A stretch of 64,000 bases of DNA. It comes from Bradyrhizobium sp. 186. Lineage in GTDB: Bacteria; Pseudomonadota; Alphaproteobacteria; Rhizobiales; Xanthobacteraceae. Both the position numbers and the translations under genes were made by a program. Shown piece by piece: positions 17,053 to 25,761 of the stretch (position 1 is its first letter; the number at the start of each line of letters is the position of its first letter). The notes beneath the pieces are model-generated. The model was given only the letters and a program-made list of their open reading frames with translations, did not search any database and was not told the origin of the DNA. Location: contig NZ_CP082164.1 in assembly GCF_023101685.1 (NCBI RefSeq), forward strand, positions 6,014,001 through 6,078,000, read 5' to 3'.

Positions 17053-17104
17053 GGCTCAAAAAAGTGCGTTCTTGCGGGGATTTCGACAGTCACTCATGTA
17101 GTGC

Positions 17105-17133
17105 GGGTTACAAATCTATACCATAGGTGACCC
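17105..17133. promoter_or_regulatory. Candidate HxlR operator in the azoR promoter
   Basis: GGGTTAC (17105-17111) and GTGACCC (17127-17133) are inverted arms with one mismatch around an AT-rich spacer, placed immediately before the azoR start. The position suits repression by the divergent HxlR protein. Not proven. Confidence 0.4.
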
Positions 17134-17135
17134 CA

Positions 17136-17744
17136 ATGAAACTCCTCCATATCGACTCCAGCGTGCTAGGCCCCCACTCCGTCAGCCGGCAGGTTTCCGC
17201 TGCCGTCGTCGACCGTCTTCGGCAGGCGACGCCGTCGCTCGACATCGTCTACCGCGACCTGACACAAATCCCGCTCGCTCACCTCTCCGGATCGCACCTC
17301 GCCGCCGCGCAAGGTGCGCCTGCGCCGGCGGAACTCGGACCCGACCTTGCCGCGAGCGCGGCGGTGCTGAACGAGTTCCTCGCCGCCGACATCGTGGTGA
17401 TCGGCGCGCCGATGTACAATTTCACCATCCCGAGCCAGCTCAAGGCCTGGATCGACCGCGTTCTGGTGGCGGGCAAGACGTTCAAATATGACGCGAACGG
17501 GCCGCAGGGCCTCGCCGGCGGCAAGCGCGTGATCGTGGCGATCTCGCGCGGCGGCTATTACGGCGCAGGCTCGCCGGCGGCATCGCTGGAGCACCTCGAA
17601 AGCTATTTGCGCGGCGTGTTCGGCTTCATGGGTATCCAGAATCCCGAATTCATCGTCGCTGACGGCATCCAGGTCGGCCCGGAACATCGCGAGAAGGCGC
17701 TGGCCGGCGCGCTCGAGGCGGCAACAAGCCTCCGCGCGGCCTGA
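17136..17744 (+). CDS. azoR: FMN-dependent NADH-azoreductase / quinone reductase
   Basis: AzoR reduces quinones and azo compounds with NADH and FMN as a cytosolic dimer. The 202-residue protein begins [20 protein letters not shown], with the phosphate-binding [10 protein letters not shown] loop of flavodoxin-like enzymes. It continues with the FMN-contact blocks [19 protein letters not shown] and SRGGYYG, and ends with [17 protein letters not shown]. The length is typical. ATG 17136 fits the known N-terminus; the upstream GTG at 17127 lies in the putative operator. The gene is monocistronic and divergent from an HxlR regulator, pointing to electrophile or quinone detoxification. Confidence 0.92.
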   Translation: MKLLHIDSSVLGPHSVSRQVSAAVVDRLRQATPSLDIVYRDLTQIPLAHLSGSHLAAAQGAPAPAELGPDLAASAAVLNEFLAADIVVIGAPMYNFTIPSQLKAWIDRVLVAGKTFKYDANGPQGLAGGKRVIVAISRGGYYGAGSPAASLEHLESYLRGVFGFMGIQNPEFIVADGIQVGPEHREKALAGALEAATSLRAA

Positions 17745-17758
17745 GGCCACGCGCACAT

Positions 17759-17815
17759 CATCAAACAACAACCTAAAGCGCGATGATGATTCATCCTCAT
17801 CTCATCGCGCTTTAG
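17759..17815 (-). repeat. Dispersed intergenic palindrome, copy 2 (partial)
   Basis: AACAACCTAAAGCGCGATGATGATTC and the paired TCTCATCGCGCTTTAG arm are the reverse complement of the first hairpin of copy 1 at 4703. The second hairpin is absent. It lies just after azoR. Confidence 0.8.
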
Positions 17816-17867
17816 CCGCCGCAACATCGCCGGCGGCGGCTGATGGACGTGCACGTGTTCGGTGAAG

Positions 17868-18050
17868 CTAAAACCAGACGCCCTGTACGCCCAGGATCAC
17901 GGCAACGAGCGAGACGAACAAGCCGATCCCGGAGAACAACGCGACCGCGACGAGTTCGGACATGCCGGAGCGCTTCGCGGGAATGGCGGATTTTTCGGTG
18001 TAAATAGTCGGTGCTGAAATCGGCGAAAAAATACGAGCTGCCTTTGGCAT
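17868..18050 (-). CDS. Small single-span membrane protein of unknown function
   Basis: This is a 60-residue protein. The N-terminal half is polar and basic (MPKAARIFSPISAPTIYTEK), and the C-terminal half is one hydrophobic segment (SELVAVALFSGIGLFVSLVAVILGV) ending in QGVWF. ATG 18050 is preceded by AAAGGAG at the right distance, a strong ribosome site that supports a real gene. An upstream in-frame start at 18122 lacks this. No family was recognised. A single gene with its own transcript is likely, since the flanking genes are on opposite strands or distant. Confidence 0.65.
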   Translation of the reverse strand: MPKAARIFSPISAPTIYTEKSAIPAKRSGMSELVAVALFSGIGLFVSLVAVILGVQGVWF

Positions 18051-18223
18051 AACGGGCTCCTTTAAATGGGCCTTGTGACCCCCTGCCCGTAAAGGGTCTT
18101 GGCAGCGCGCGCGAAGGTTCAACGCATCACGTAAGGTTCAGAGAATACATCCCGCAAGACGAGGGAACCGGCCGGCGCAACCGCCGCCAGCGCGCCAACC
18201 GATTCAATTTTCATTTGATTTGA

Positions 18224-18997
18224 TCAGCCGCGATAGATCGGTGCGCCGCTCGGCGAGGCAACCGCGCCGCCGTCGACGAAGATTTCCTGGCCCTGCACGT
18301 GCGCGGAATCATCCGAGGCGAGGAACAGCACCGTTTTCGCAACGTGATCTGTTTCACCAATGCGGCCGAGCGGCGTCGTCAGCGCGATCCGCTTCTCGAA
18401 CGCCTTCTCGGCTTCGGGTGTTGCGATCGCGGGTCCCCAGATCGGTGTGCGGATCGCACCGGGCGCAACGACGTTGACGCGGATTCCGCGCGGCGACAGC
18501 TCCGACGCCATGATCCGCGCCATCGCCCGCACGCCGGCCTTCGCGGCGCCGTAGGCCGAATAGCCGGGAATGCCGAGCACCGAGATCACCGAGCCGTTGA
18601 GAATGATCGAGGCATTGTCGTTGAGATAGGGCAGCGCGGACTGAACGGTGAAGAACACGCCGGTGAGGTTGGTGCTGATGACCTTCTCGAAGGTTTCCAG
18701 CGTCGCAGAACCGAGCGGAGTGCCGCCCGCGATCCCGGCATTGGCGAACACGATGTCGAACTTGCCGAACTTGTCGGCCCCCTTCCTGATCGCGGCCTCA
18801 GTCGCGGCGATGTCGGTGGCATCGGCAGCGACCGCGAGCGCGTTCGGACCGAGCTCTTTCGCGGCAGCTTGCAGTGTCTCCTTGTTGCGCCCGGTGATCA
18901 CCACCTTCGCGCCTTCCGCCACGAACAGCTTTGCCGTCGCCAGACCGATGCCGCTGTTGCCGCCGGTGATCAATGCCGTCTTGTCCTTCAGTCTCAC
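18224..18997 (-). CDS. SDR-family NAD(P)-dependent oxidoreductase
   Basis: This is a classical short-chain dehydrogenase of 257 residues. It carries TGGNSGIGLATAKLF (nucleotide binding, TGxxxGIG), the NAGIAG block, the catalytic serine in ILNGSVIS, YSAYGAAKAG (YxxxK) and RVNVVAPGAIRTP. The C-terminus is short, with a VDGGAVAS cofactor-loop ending. The substrate is not predictable. It is divergent from an HxlR regulator, with a strong palindrome in the 121-bp intergenic region, so it is probably an electrophile- or substrate-induced reductase under local repression. Confidence 0.92.
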   Translation of the reverse strand: MRLKDKTALITGGNSGIGLATAKLFVAEGAKVVITGRNKETLQAAAKELGPNALAVAADATDIAATEAAIRKGADKFGKFDIVFANAGIAGGTPLGSATLETFEKVISTNLTGVFFTVQSALPYLNDNASIILNGSVISVLGIPGYSAYGAAKAGVRAMARIMASELSPRGIRVNVVAPGAIRTPIWGPAIATPEAEKAFEKRIALTTPLGRIGETDHVAKTVLFLASDDSAHVQGQEIFVDGGAVASPSGAPIYRG

Positions 18998-19011
18998 ACT
19001 CGCCTCCAGAT

Positions 19012-19066
19012 GGTTGCATCATAAAACTAGATTGCCATCTAGGGCAAATGGTTTTATAATGCAACC
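19012..19066. promoter_or_regulatory. Nested palindrome between SDR and HxlR genes (candidate operator)
   Basis: The outer arms GGTTGCATCATAAAAC (19012-19027) and GTTTTATAATGCAACC (19051-19066) are complementary except for one base. Inside them lies TTGCC-ATCTAG-GGCAA (19032-19047). The arrangement is centred between two divergent genes and overlaps where both promoters must be. HxlR proteins bind as dimers to such sites, so autoregulation plus control of the SDR is the natural reading. Confidence 0.75.
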
Positions 19067-19118
19067 ACACAAGCGCGTGATCGCTGCCGAGATCCGGCAG
19101 ACATGACGGGACGACACG

Positions 19119-19586
19119 ATGGTGAAACGAACCAGCTTCGAGGGCGACGCCTGCCCGATCGCACGCTCCCTGGAGGCGATCGGCGACTGGTGGTCGCTCC
19201 TCATTATCCGCGAGGCGCTGTTCGGCCTGCGCCGCTTCGGTGAATTTCAGAACGAGCTCGGCATGGCGAAAAACATTCTGGCGGTGCGGCTGCGCTCGCT
19301 GGTCGACCACGGCATCCTGACGACGGCCCCCGCCTCCGACGGCAGCGCCTATCAGGAATATGTGCTGACGCCGAAGGGCCACGGCACCTTCCCGATCCTG
19401 GTCGCGCTTCGGCAATGGAGCGAGGCGTTCGACGATCGGCCCGAGGAAATAGCCACCATTCTGGTCGACCGCGCCAAGGGTCGCCCGGTGCGCAAGCTCG
19501 AGCTGCGCGCGGAGGACGGCCGCCTGCTCAGCCCCGCGGACACGACGCTGAAGCCGCGGCCGGCGCCACGCCGACGGTCGGCCTGA
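19119..19586 (+). CDS. HxlR-family transcriptional regulator, divergent from SDR gene
   Basis: The 155-residue winged-helix protein begins MVKRTSFEGDACPIARSLEAIGDWW, the HxlR N-terminus with its single cysteine followed by GDWWSLLIIREALFG. FGEFQNELGMAKNILAVRLRSLVDHGIL is the recognition region and YQEYVLTPKGHG the wing. The C-terminal extension of about 35 residues is polar and arginine-rich (RAEDGRLLSP... KPRPAPRRRSA), unlike the shorter HxlR protein at 16.6 kb. It faces the SDR gene across a palindromic intergenic region. Confidence 0.92.
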   Translation: MVKRTSFEGDACPIARSLEAIGDWWSLLIIREALFGLRRFGEFQNELGMAKNILAVRLRSLVDHGILTTAPASDGSAYQEYVLTPKGHGTFPILVALRQWSEAFDDRPEEIATILVDRAKGRPVRKLELRAEDGRLLSPADTTLKPRPAPRRRSA

Positions 19587-19612
19587 CAGCGCCAGAGGCG
19601 CAGCACGCTTTG

Positions 19613-19699
19613 CGTAGCCTGGATGGAGCGAAGCGCAATCCGGGATTGGTGCACATAAGACGAGTCCCCCGGATTACGCTTCGCTCCATCCAGGCTACG
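19613..19699. repeat. Long intergenic palindrome
   Basis: CGTAGCCTGGATGGAGCGAA and its complement ending CCAGGCTACG are near-perfect arms around a GGATTGGTGCACATAAGACG-type centre. The sequence class (CGTAGCCTGGATGGAGCGAAGCG) recurs widely in proteobacterial intergenic DNA. It follows the HxlR gene and could act as a bidirectional transcript end. Confidence 0.8.
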
Positions 19700-19730
19700 T
19701 GCGCGCGCTGCCTCGAAAGGGGCGCGTCCT

Positions 19731-19970
19731 TCACGACAGCTTGCGCTTGCTCCGCAGCCTCAGATGCTCATCGGCCTCTAACTTGGTCATGCCCAGCAGA
19801 TAATGCAGCACATCGAGCTTGTGACGCTCGGCGAGCTTGCGCAATGCCGCCACCTGCTCGGCGATGAAGGCAACTGCCTCATCCGCCCCGCCCTCCCCCG
19901 GTTCCTCGTTACGCGAGCGTCCGTGCGCGCCTGATACGACGCGCGCTCGTTGCCTTCCTGGCTTTGTCAC
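19731..19970 (-). CDS. Small helical protein, unknown function
   Basis: The 79-residue frame has a basic, probably disordered first third and then a clean amphipathic helical stretch, EAVAFIAEQVAALRKLAERH, followed by KLDVLHYLLGMTKLEADEHL and a basic end (RLRSKRKLS). The composition and heptad-like leucines make it more credible than a chance frame. It is divergent from topA, whose true start is about 230 bp away. No family was named with confidence, and the start (ATG 19970) is uncertain. Confidence 0.55.
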   Translation of the reverse strand: MTKPGRQRARVVSGAHGRSRNEEPGEGGADEAVAFIAEQVAALRKLAERHKLDVLHYLLGMTKLEADEHLRLRSKRKLS

Positions 19971-20197
19971 CAGACCCCATCCGAATCCATGCCCGGGGGA
20001 AACTCTACGCCGACATCAATCGCAACTCAAAGGTGGTATTTTGCAACTTTCTCGATATGAAACTTTTCCCATTCTGGGGCCTTTCAATACCCCTCGATTT
20101 GACAGCGGGGGCCTCACCACCCATGTTCGGGTCGAAACGGCCGACCCGAATCTTTTCGAATTCGGCCCAAGATTTCCCCGTAAATTACTGGAACTGC

Positions 20198-22948
20198 ATG
20201 AATATCGTCATTGTGGAGTCGCCGGCGAAAGCCAAGACGATCAACAAGTATTTGGGCTCGTCCTACGAGGTTCTGGCCTCGTTCGGCCACGTCCGCGACT
20301 TGCCCGCAAAGAACGGATCCGTCGATCCCGACGCTAATTTCAAGATGATCTGGGAGATCGACCCCAAGGCGGCCGGCCGCCTCAACGATATTGCCAAGTC
20401 CCTGAAGGGCGCCGACCGCCTGATTCTGGCGACCGACCCCGATCGCGAGGGCGAGGCCATCTCCTGGCACGTGCTGGAGGTGTTGAAAGAGAAGCGCGCG
20501 CTGAAAGACCACAAGATCGAGCGCGTGGTGTTCAACGCCATCACCAAGCAGGCCGTCTCCGAAGCCATGAAGCATCCGCGCCAGATCGACGGCGCTCTGG
20601 TCGACGCCTACATGGCGCGCCGGGCGCTGGACTATCTGGTCGGCTTCACCCTCTCCCCCGTGCTGTGGCGGAAGCTGCCGGGCGCCCGCTCGGCCGGCCG
20701 CGTGCAGTCGGTGGCGCTGCGGCTCGTCTGCGATCGCGAGATCGAGATCGAGAAGTTCGTCGCGCGCGAATACTGGTCGCTGATCGCGACCCTGCTGACG
20801 CCGCGCGGCGACGCGTTCGAGGCGCGCCTCGTCGGCGCCGACGGCAAGAAGATCCAGCGTCTCGATATCGGCACCGGCGCGGAAGCCGAGGATTTCAAGA
20901 AGGCGCTCGAAACGGCCGCTTACGCGGTGACCACGGTCGATGCAAAACCCGCCCGGCGCAATCCGCAGGCGCCCTTCACCACCTCGACGTTGCAGCAGGA
21001 AGCCAGCCGCAAATACGGCTTTGCGCCGGCGCACACGATGCGCATCGCGCAGCGGCTTTATGAAGGCATCGACATCGGCGGCGAGACCACCGGACTCATT
21101 ACTTATATGCGTACCGACGGTGTGCAGATCGCGCCCGAAGCAATCACCCAGGCGCGCAAGGTGATCGGCGAGGATTACGGCAACGCCTACGTGCCGGAGG
21201 CTCCGCGCCAGTACCAGGCCAAGGCCAAGAACGCCCAGGAAGCGCACGAGGCGATCCGCCCGACGGACCTTTCCCGCCGTCCCGACAGCATGAACCGCAA
21301 GCTCGATATCGATCAGGCCAGGCTGTACGAACTGATCTGGAAGCGCACTATCGCCAGCCAGATGGAATCTGCCGAACTCGAGCGCACCACGGCCGACATC
21401 ACGGCGAAGGCCGGCGGCCGCACGCTGGAGCTGCGCGCCACCGGCCAGGTCATCAAGTTCGACGGCTTCCTCGCGCTCTACCAGGAAGGCCGTGACGACG
21501 AGGAGGACGAGGATTCCCGCCGCCTGCCGGCGATGAGTTCGGGCGACGCGCTGAAGCGGCAGTCGCTCGCCGTCACCCAGCACTTCACCGAGCCGCCGCC
21601 GCGTTTCTCGGAAGCGTCGCTGGTCAAGCGCATGGAAGAGCTCGGCATCGGCCGGCCCTCGACCTATGCCTCGATCCTCCAGGTCCTGAAGGACCGCGGC
21701 TACGTCAAGCTCGAGAAGAAGCGCCTGCACGGCGAGGACAAGGGCCGCGTCGTGGTCGCGTTCCTCGAAAGCTTCTTCAGCCGCTATGTCGAATACGACT
21801 TCACCGCCAATCTGGAAGAGCAGCTCGACCGCATCTCCAACAACGAGATCTCCTGGCAGCAGGTGCTGAAGGATTTCTGGCGCGACTTCATCGGCGCCGT
21901 CGACGAGATCAAGGATCTGCGCGTCGCGCAGGTGCTGGACGTGCTCGACGAGATGCTCGGACAGCACATCTATCCGCCCCGCGCCGATGGCGGTGACATC
22001 CGGCAATGTCCGAGCTGCGGCAACGGCCGGCTCAATCTGAAGGCCGGCAAGTTCGGCGCCTTCGTCGGCTGCTCGAACTATCCGGAATGTCGCTACACTC
22101 GTCAGCTCGCCGCCGACGGCGAGGCCAGCGCCGACCGCTCGCTCGGCCAGGATCCCGACACCAGCTTCGACGTCTGGGTCAAGGCCGGCCGCTTCGGCCC
22201 GTACATTCAGCTCGGCGAGCAGAAGGACTATGCGGAAGGCGAGAAGCCAAAGCGCGCCGGCATCCCGAAGGGCACCTCGCCCGGCGATGTCGAGCTTGAG
22301 CAAGCGTTGAAACTGCTGTCGCTGCCGCGCGAGATCGGCAAGCATCCGGAGACCGGTCAGCCGATCACGGCCGGCCTCGGCCGCTTCGGGCCGTTCGTGA
22401 AGCACGAGAAAACCTATGCCAGCTTAGAGGCCGGCGACGAGGTCTTTGACATCGGCCTCAATCGCGCCGTCACGCTGATTGCCGAGAAGGTTGCCAAGGG
22501 CCCGAGTCGCCGTTTCGGCGCCGACCCGGGCAAGGCGATCGGCGATCACCCGACGCTCGGCACTGTCACGGTGAAGGGCGGCCGCTATGGTCCCTACGTC
22601 ACCGCGGGCGGCGTCAATGCCACGATTCCCGCCGAGTTCGAAAAGGATGCGATCACGCTGGCGCAGGCGATCGCGCTGATCGACGAACGCGCAGCCAAGG
22701 GCGGCGGCAAGCCCAAGCGCACCACCAAGACCACGAAGACGGCAAAGAAGGCGAAGACGGCCAAAACCGCCGATGGCGAGGACGCCGCGCCGAAAACCAA
22801 GAAACCGGCCGCGAAGAAAGCCGCGGCCAAGACCAAATCAGAATCCACCAGCAAGGCGCGCGCAGCCGTGTCGTCGACGGCCAAGACGTCGCCGACCAGG
22901 GCCTCCGTCGCCAAAGCTCCGGCCAAGAAGAGTGCCGGCACGACTTAG
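20198..22948 (+). CDS. topA: DNA topoisomerase I
   Basis: TopA relaxes negative supercoils through a transient 5'-phosphotyrosine bond. The 916-residue protein begins MNIVIVESPAKAKTINKYLG (Toprim domain; DPDREGE acidic motif near residue 85). The catalytic tyrosine is Tyr303 in GLITYMRTDG. SLVKRMEELGIGRPSTYASI belongs to the core gate domain. One four-cysteine zinc ribbon follows (CPSC...CSNYPEC), then three C-terminal repeats (GRFGPYIQLG, GRFGPFVKHE, GRYGPYVTAG). It ends in a tail of about 85 residues rich in Lys, Ala and Thr, probably for DNA binding. ATG 20198 was chosen over the upstream GTG because it matches the universal N-terminus. The gene is followed after 7 bp by rnr and is likely co-transcribed with it. 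Confidence 0.97.
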   Translation: MNIVIVESPAKAKTINKYLGSSYEVLASFGHVRDLPAKNGSVDPDANFKMIWEIDPKAAGRLNDIAKSLKGADRLILATDPDREGEAISWHVLEVLKEKRALKDHKIERVVFNAITKQAVSEAMKHPRQIDGALVDAYMARRALDYLVGFTLSPVLWRKLPGARSAGRVQSVALRLVCDREIEIEKFVAREYWSLIATLLTPRGDAFEARLVGADGKKIQRLDIGTGAEAEDFKKALETAAYAVTTVDAKPARRNPQAPFTTSTLQQEASRKYGFAPAHTMRIAQRLYEGIDIGGETTGLITYMRTDGVQIAPEAITQARKVIGEDYGNAYVPEAPRQYQAKAKNAQEAHEAIRPTDLSRRPDSMNRKLDIDQARLYELIWKRTIASQMESAELERTTADITAKAGGRTLELRATGQVIKFDGFLALYQEGRDDEEDEDSRRLPAMSSGDALKRQSLAVTQHFTEPPPRFSEASLVKRMEELGIGRPSTYASILQVLKDRGYVKLEKKRLHGEDKGRVVVAFLESFFSRYVEYDFTANLEEQLDRISNNEISWQQVLKDFWRDFIGAVDEIKDLRVAQVLDVLDEMLGQHIYPPRADGGDIRQCPSCGNGRLNLKAGKFGAFVGCSNYPECRYTRQLAADGEASADRSLGQDPDTSFDVWVKAGRFGPYIQLGEQKDYAEGEKPKRAGIPKGTSPGDVELEQALKLLSLPREIGKHPETGQPITAGLGRFGPFVKHEKTYASLEAGDEVFDIGLNRAVTLIAEKVAKGPSRRFGADPGKAIGDHPTLGTVTVKGGRYGPYVTAGGVNATIPAEFEKDAITLAQAIALIDERAAKGGGKPKRTTKTTKTAKKAKTAKTADGEDAAPKTKKPAAKKAAAKTKSESTSKARAAVSSTAKTSPTRASVAKAPAKKSAGTT

Positions 22949-22955
22949 AGGTTAA

Positions 22956-25295
22956 GTGAAACGCAAGCATGACCATGGCTTTCCCGACCGGAACGCCATC
23001 GTCGCCTTCATCAAGGCAAATCACGGAAAGGTCGGGACCCGCGAGATCGCGCGCGAGTTCGGCCTGAAGAACGCCGATCGCGCCGAGCTCAAGCGCATGC
23101 TGCGCGAGCTCGCCGACGACGGTGTCGTCAAGAAAAAGCGCCACACAATTTCAGAGCCCGACAGCCTGCCGCCGACGCTGGTCGCCGACATCACCGGCCG
23201 CGACGCTGACGGCGAGCTGATGGCCTCCCCCACCGAATGGGACGAGGTCGAAAGCGGCGAGCCGCCAAAAATCCTCATCGCAATGCCGCGCCGGCCGAGG
23301 CCTGGCACCGCGGCCGGCGTTGGCGATCGTGCGCTGCTGCGCGTCGAGCGCTCGGATGAGACCGAAGGTCCGGCCTATCGCGGCCACATCATCAAGGTCT
23401 TCGACAAGGCCAAGAGCCGCATCCTCGGCGTCTTCCGCAGCCTGCCCGAAGGCGGCGGACGGCTCGTGCCCGTCGATAAGAAGTCTGCCGACCGCGAGCT
23501 GAACATCGCCACCACCGACACGCAGGGCGCGCAGGACGGTGACCTCGTCAGCGTCGACATCGTCCGCTCGCGCGGCTTTGGCCTCGCCTCCGGCCGCGTC
23601 AAGGAGAAGCTCGGCTCGGTCAAGTCGGAGAAGGCGATCAGCCTGATCGCGATCTATTCTCACGACATCCCGCTGCAATTCCGCCCCGCGGCAGAGCGTG
23701 AAGCCGAAGCGGCAGAGCCGGCGAACCTGAAGGGGCGCGAGGACTGGCGCGACGTGCCGCTCGTCACCATCGATCCGCCGGATGCCAAGGATCACGACGA
23801 CGCGGTACATGCGCAGCCCGATCCTGATCCGAACAACAAGGGCGGCTTCGTCGTCGATGTCGCCATCGCGGACGTGAGCTTCTACGTCCAGCCGGGCACC
23901 GCGCTCGACCGCGACGCGCTCGACCGCGGCAATTCCGTCTATTTCCCCGACCGCGTCGTGCCGATGCTGCCGGAGCGCATCTCCAACAATCTCTGCTCGC
24001 TGGTGCCGGGCGAGCCGCGCGGCGCGCTCGCGGTGCGGATGGTGATCGGGCCGGACGGGCGCAAGCGCTCGCACACCTTCCATCGCATCCTGATGCGCTC
24101 GGCGGCCAAGCTAAACTATGCACAGGCGCAAGCCGCGATCGACGGCCGACCGGACGACACCACCGGCCCCCTGCTCGACCCGATTCTCAAGCCGCTTTAT
24201 GCCGCCTATGCCTGCGTCAAGCGCGCCCGCGACGAGCGCGATCCGCTCAATCTCGATCTGCCCGAGCGCAAGATCCTGCTGAAGAGCGACGGCACGGTCG
24301 ATCGTGTCATCGTGCCGGAGCGCCTGGATGCGCACAAGCTGATCGAGGAGTTCATGATCCTCGCCAATGTCGCGGCGGCGGAAATGCTCGAGAAGAAGTC
24401 GCTGCCGCTGATCTACCGCGTGCATGACGAGCCGACACTGGAGAAGGTCCACGCGCTCCAGGAGTTTTTGGAGACGCTGGACGTGCCGTTTGCGAAGGGC
24501 GGCACGCTGCGTCCCGCTTTGTTCAACCGCGTGCTGGCGCAGCTCGAAGGCCACGACCATTTTCCGCTGGTGAGCGAAGTCGTGCTGCGCGCCCAGGCGC
24601 AAGCCGAATATTCAGCCGAGAATTACGGTCATTTCGGCCTGAACCTGCGCCGCTACGCGCATTTCACCTCCCCGATCCGCCGCTATGCTGACTTGGTCGT
24701 GCACCGCGCGCTGGTCCGCGCGCTCGGCCTTGGTGAAGGCGCGCTGCCCGACAGCGAAACGCCGGAAAGTCTCGGCGAGGTCGCGGCCCATATCTCGGTG
24801 ACCGAGCGGCGCGCGATGAAGGCGGAGCGCGAAACCGTCGACCGCCTGATCGCGCATCATCTCGCCGACCGCATCGGCGCGAGCTTCCAGGGCCGCGTCT
24901 CCGGCGTCACGCGCGCCGGCCTGTTCGTCAAGCTCGCCGAGACCGGCGCCGACGGACTGATCCCGATCCGATCCCTCGGCACGGAATATTTCAACTATGA
25001 CGAGGGCCGCCACGCCCTGGTCGGTACGCGCAGCGGCACCATGCATCAGCTGGGTGACGTGGTCGACGTCCGTCTGATAGAAGCAGCACCGATCGCAGGT
25101 GCGCTGCGCTTCGAGCTGCTGTCGTCGTCTGGCGAGACCGCGCCGCGCAACCGCCGGCAATCTGGTCCGCAACGCCGCCCCTCGTTCAAGGCGCATCCCG
25201 GGCGCAGCCCGAAGAAGCGCAAGCCGGAGAAGCAGAAGAAATCCGGCAAAGCGAAGAAGGGGAAGAGCAAGGGCGAAAAGGGCAAGGCGTGGTAG
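22956..25295 (+). CDS. rnr: Ribonuclease R
   Basis: RNase R is a processive 3'-5' exoribonuclease able to degrade structured RNA. The 779-residue protein has an N-terminal winged-helix region (TREIAREFGLKNADRAELKRML), cold-shock-like domains, and an RNB catalytic domain. The latter begins LVTIDPPDAKDHDDAV (the aspartates that bind Mg) and includes RGNSVYFPDRVVPMLPERISN and HFTSPIRRYADLVVHRAL. An S1 domain follows (FQGRVSGVTRAGLFVKLAETGADGLIPI), then a lysine- and arginine-rich tail. The start is GTG 22956, 7 bp after topA. It sits in a run with topA, DUF983 and NUDIX genes on one strand, a common order in this group. Confidence 0.95.
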   Translation: MKRKHDHGFPDRNAIVAFIKANHGKVGTREIAREFGLKNADRAELKRMLRELADDGVVKKKRHTISEPDSLPPTLVADITGRDADGELMASPTEWDEVESGEPPKILIAMPRRPRPGTAAGVGDRALLRVERSDETEGPAYRGHIIKVFDKAKSRILGVFRSLPEGGGRLVPVDKKSADRELNIATTDTQGAQDGDLVSVDIVRSRGFGLASGRVKEKLGSVKSEKAISLIAIYSHDIPLQFRPAAEREAEAAEPANLKGREDWRDVPLVTIDPPDAKDHDDAVHAQPDPDPNNKGGFVVDVAIADVSFYVQPGTALDRDALDRGNSVYFPDRVVPMLPERISNNLCSLVPGEPRGALAVRMVIGPDGRKRSHTFHRILMRSAAKLNYAQAQAAIDGRPDDTTGPLLDPILKPLYAAYACVKRARDERDPLNLDLPERKILLKSDGTVDRVIVPERLDAHKLIEEFMILANVAAAEMLEKKSLPLIYRVHDEPTLEKVHALQEFLETLDVPFAKGGTLRPALFNRVLAQLEGHDHFPLVSEVVLRAQAQAEYSAENYGHFGLNLRRYAHFTSPIRRYADLVVHRALVRALGLGEGALPDSETPESLGEVAAHISVTERRAMKAERETVDRLIAHHLADRIGASFQGRVSGVTRAGLFVKLAETGADGLIPIRSLGTEYFNYDEGRHALVGTRSGTMHQLGDVVDVRLIEAAPIAGALRFELLSSSGETAPRNRRQSGPQRRPSFKAHPGRSPKKRKPEKQKKSGKAKKGKSKGEKGKAW

Positions 25296-25297
25296 CG

Positions 25298-25729
25298 ATG
25301 AACACGGTCCCAAAAATCTGGACGCGCGAGACCGGCCTCGTTGAGAAGCGCGACGTCTGGGCTGCGATGAAGCGCGGCTTTGGCGGACGCTGCCCGCGCT
25401 GCGGCAAAGGCAAGCTGTTCCGCGCCTTCCTGAAGACCGCTGACAATTGCTCGGTCTGCGGTCTCGACTTCACGCCGCATCGTGCCGACGACCTGCCCGC
25501 CTATCTCGTGATCGTCATCGTCGGCCATATCGTGGTGCCGAGCATCCTCTGGATCGAGACCAATTACACGACGCCAATCTGGCTCAGCTTTGCCGCCTAT
25601 TTGCCCTTCACTTTCGTCGCCTCGCTGGCGCTGTTGCAGCCGGTCAAGGGCGCCGTGGTCGGATTGCAATGGGCTCTGCGCATGCACGGCTTTGACGACA
25701 ATCCTCCGGATGGTATTCCGCCGGTGTAG
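25298..25729 (+). CDS. DUF983 family membrane protein
   Basis: This 143-residue protein begins with an N-terminal zinc-ribbon-like pattern, RCPRCGKGKLFRAFLKTADNCSVCGLDF (two CxxC pairs), which defines DUF983. Two hydrophobic segments follow (AYLVIVIVGHIVVPSILWI and WLSFAAYLPFTFVASLALL), then the conserved QPVKGAVVGLQWALRMHGF. Its function is unknown; the gene is routinely next to rnr in alphaproteobacteria. ATG 25298 lies 2 bp after the rnr stop, so translation is likely coupled. Confidence 0.9.
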   Translation: MNTVPKIWTRETGLVEKRDVWAAMKRGFGGRCPRCGKGKLFRAFLKTADNCSVCGLDFTPHRADDLPAYLVIVIVGHIVVPSILWIETNYTTPIWLSFAAYLPFTFVASLALLQPVKGAVVGLQWALRMHGFDDNPPDGIPPV

Positions 25730-25761
25730 GCAAAATAGACAAAAGCAGTTTGGGTGAGGAA

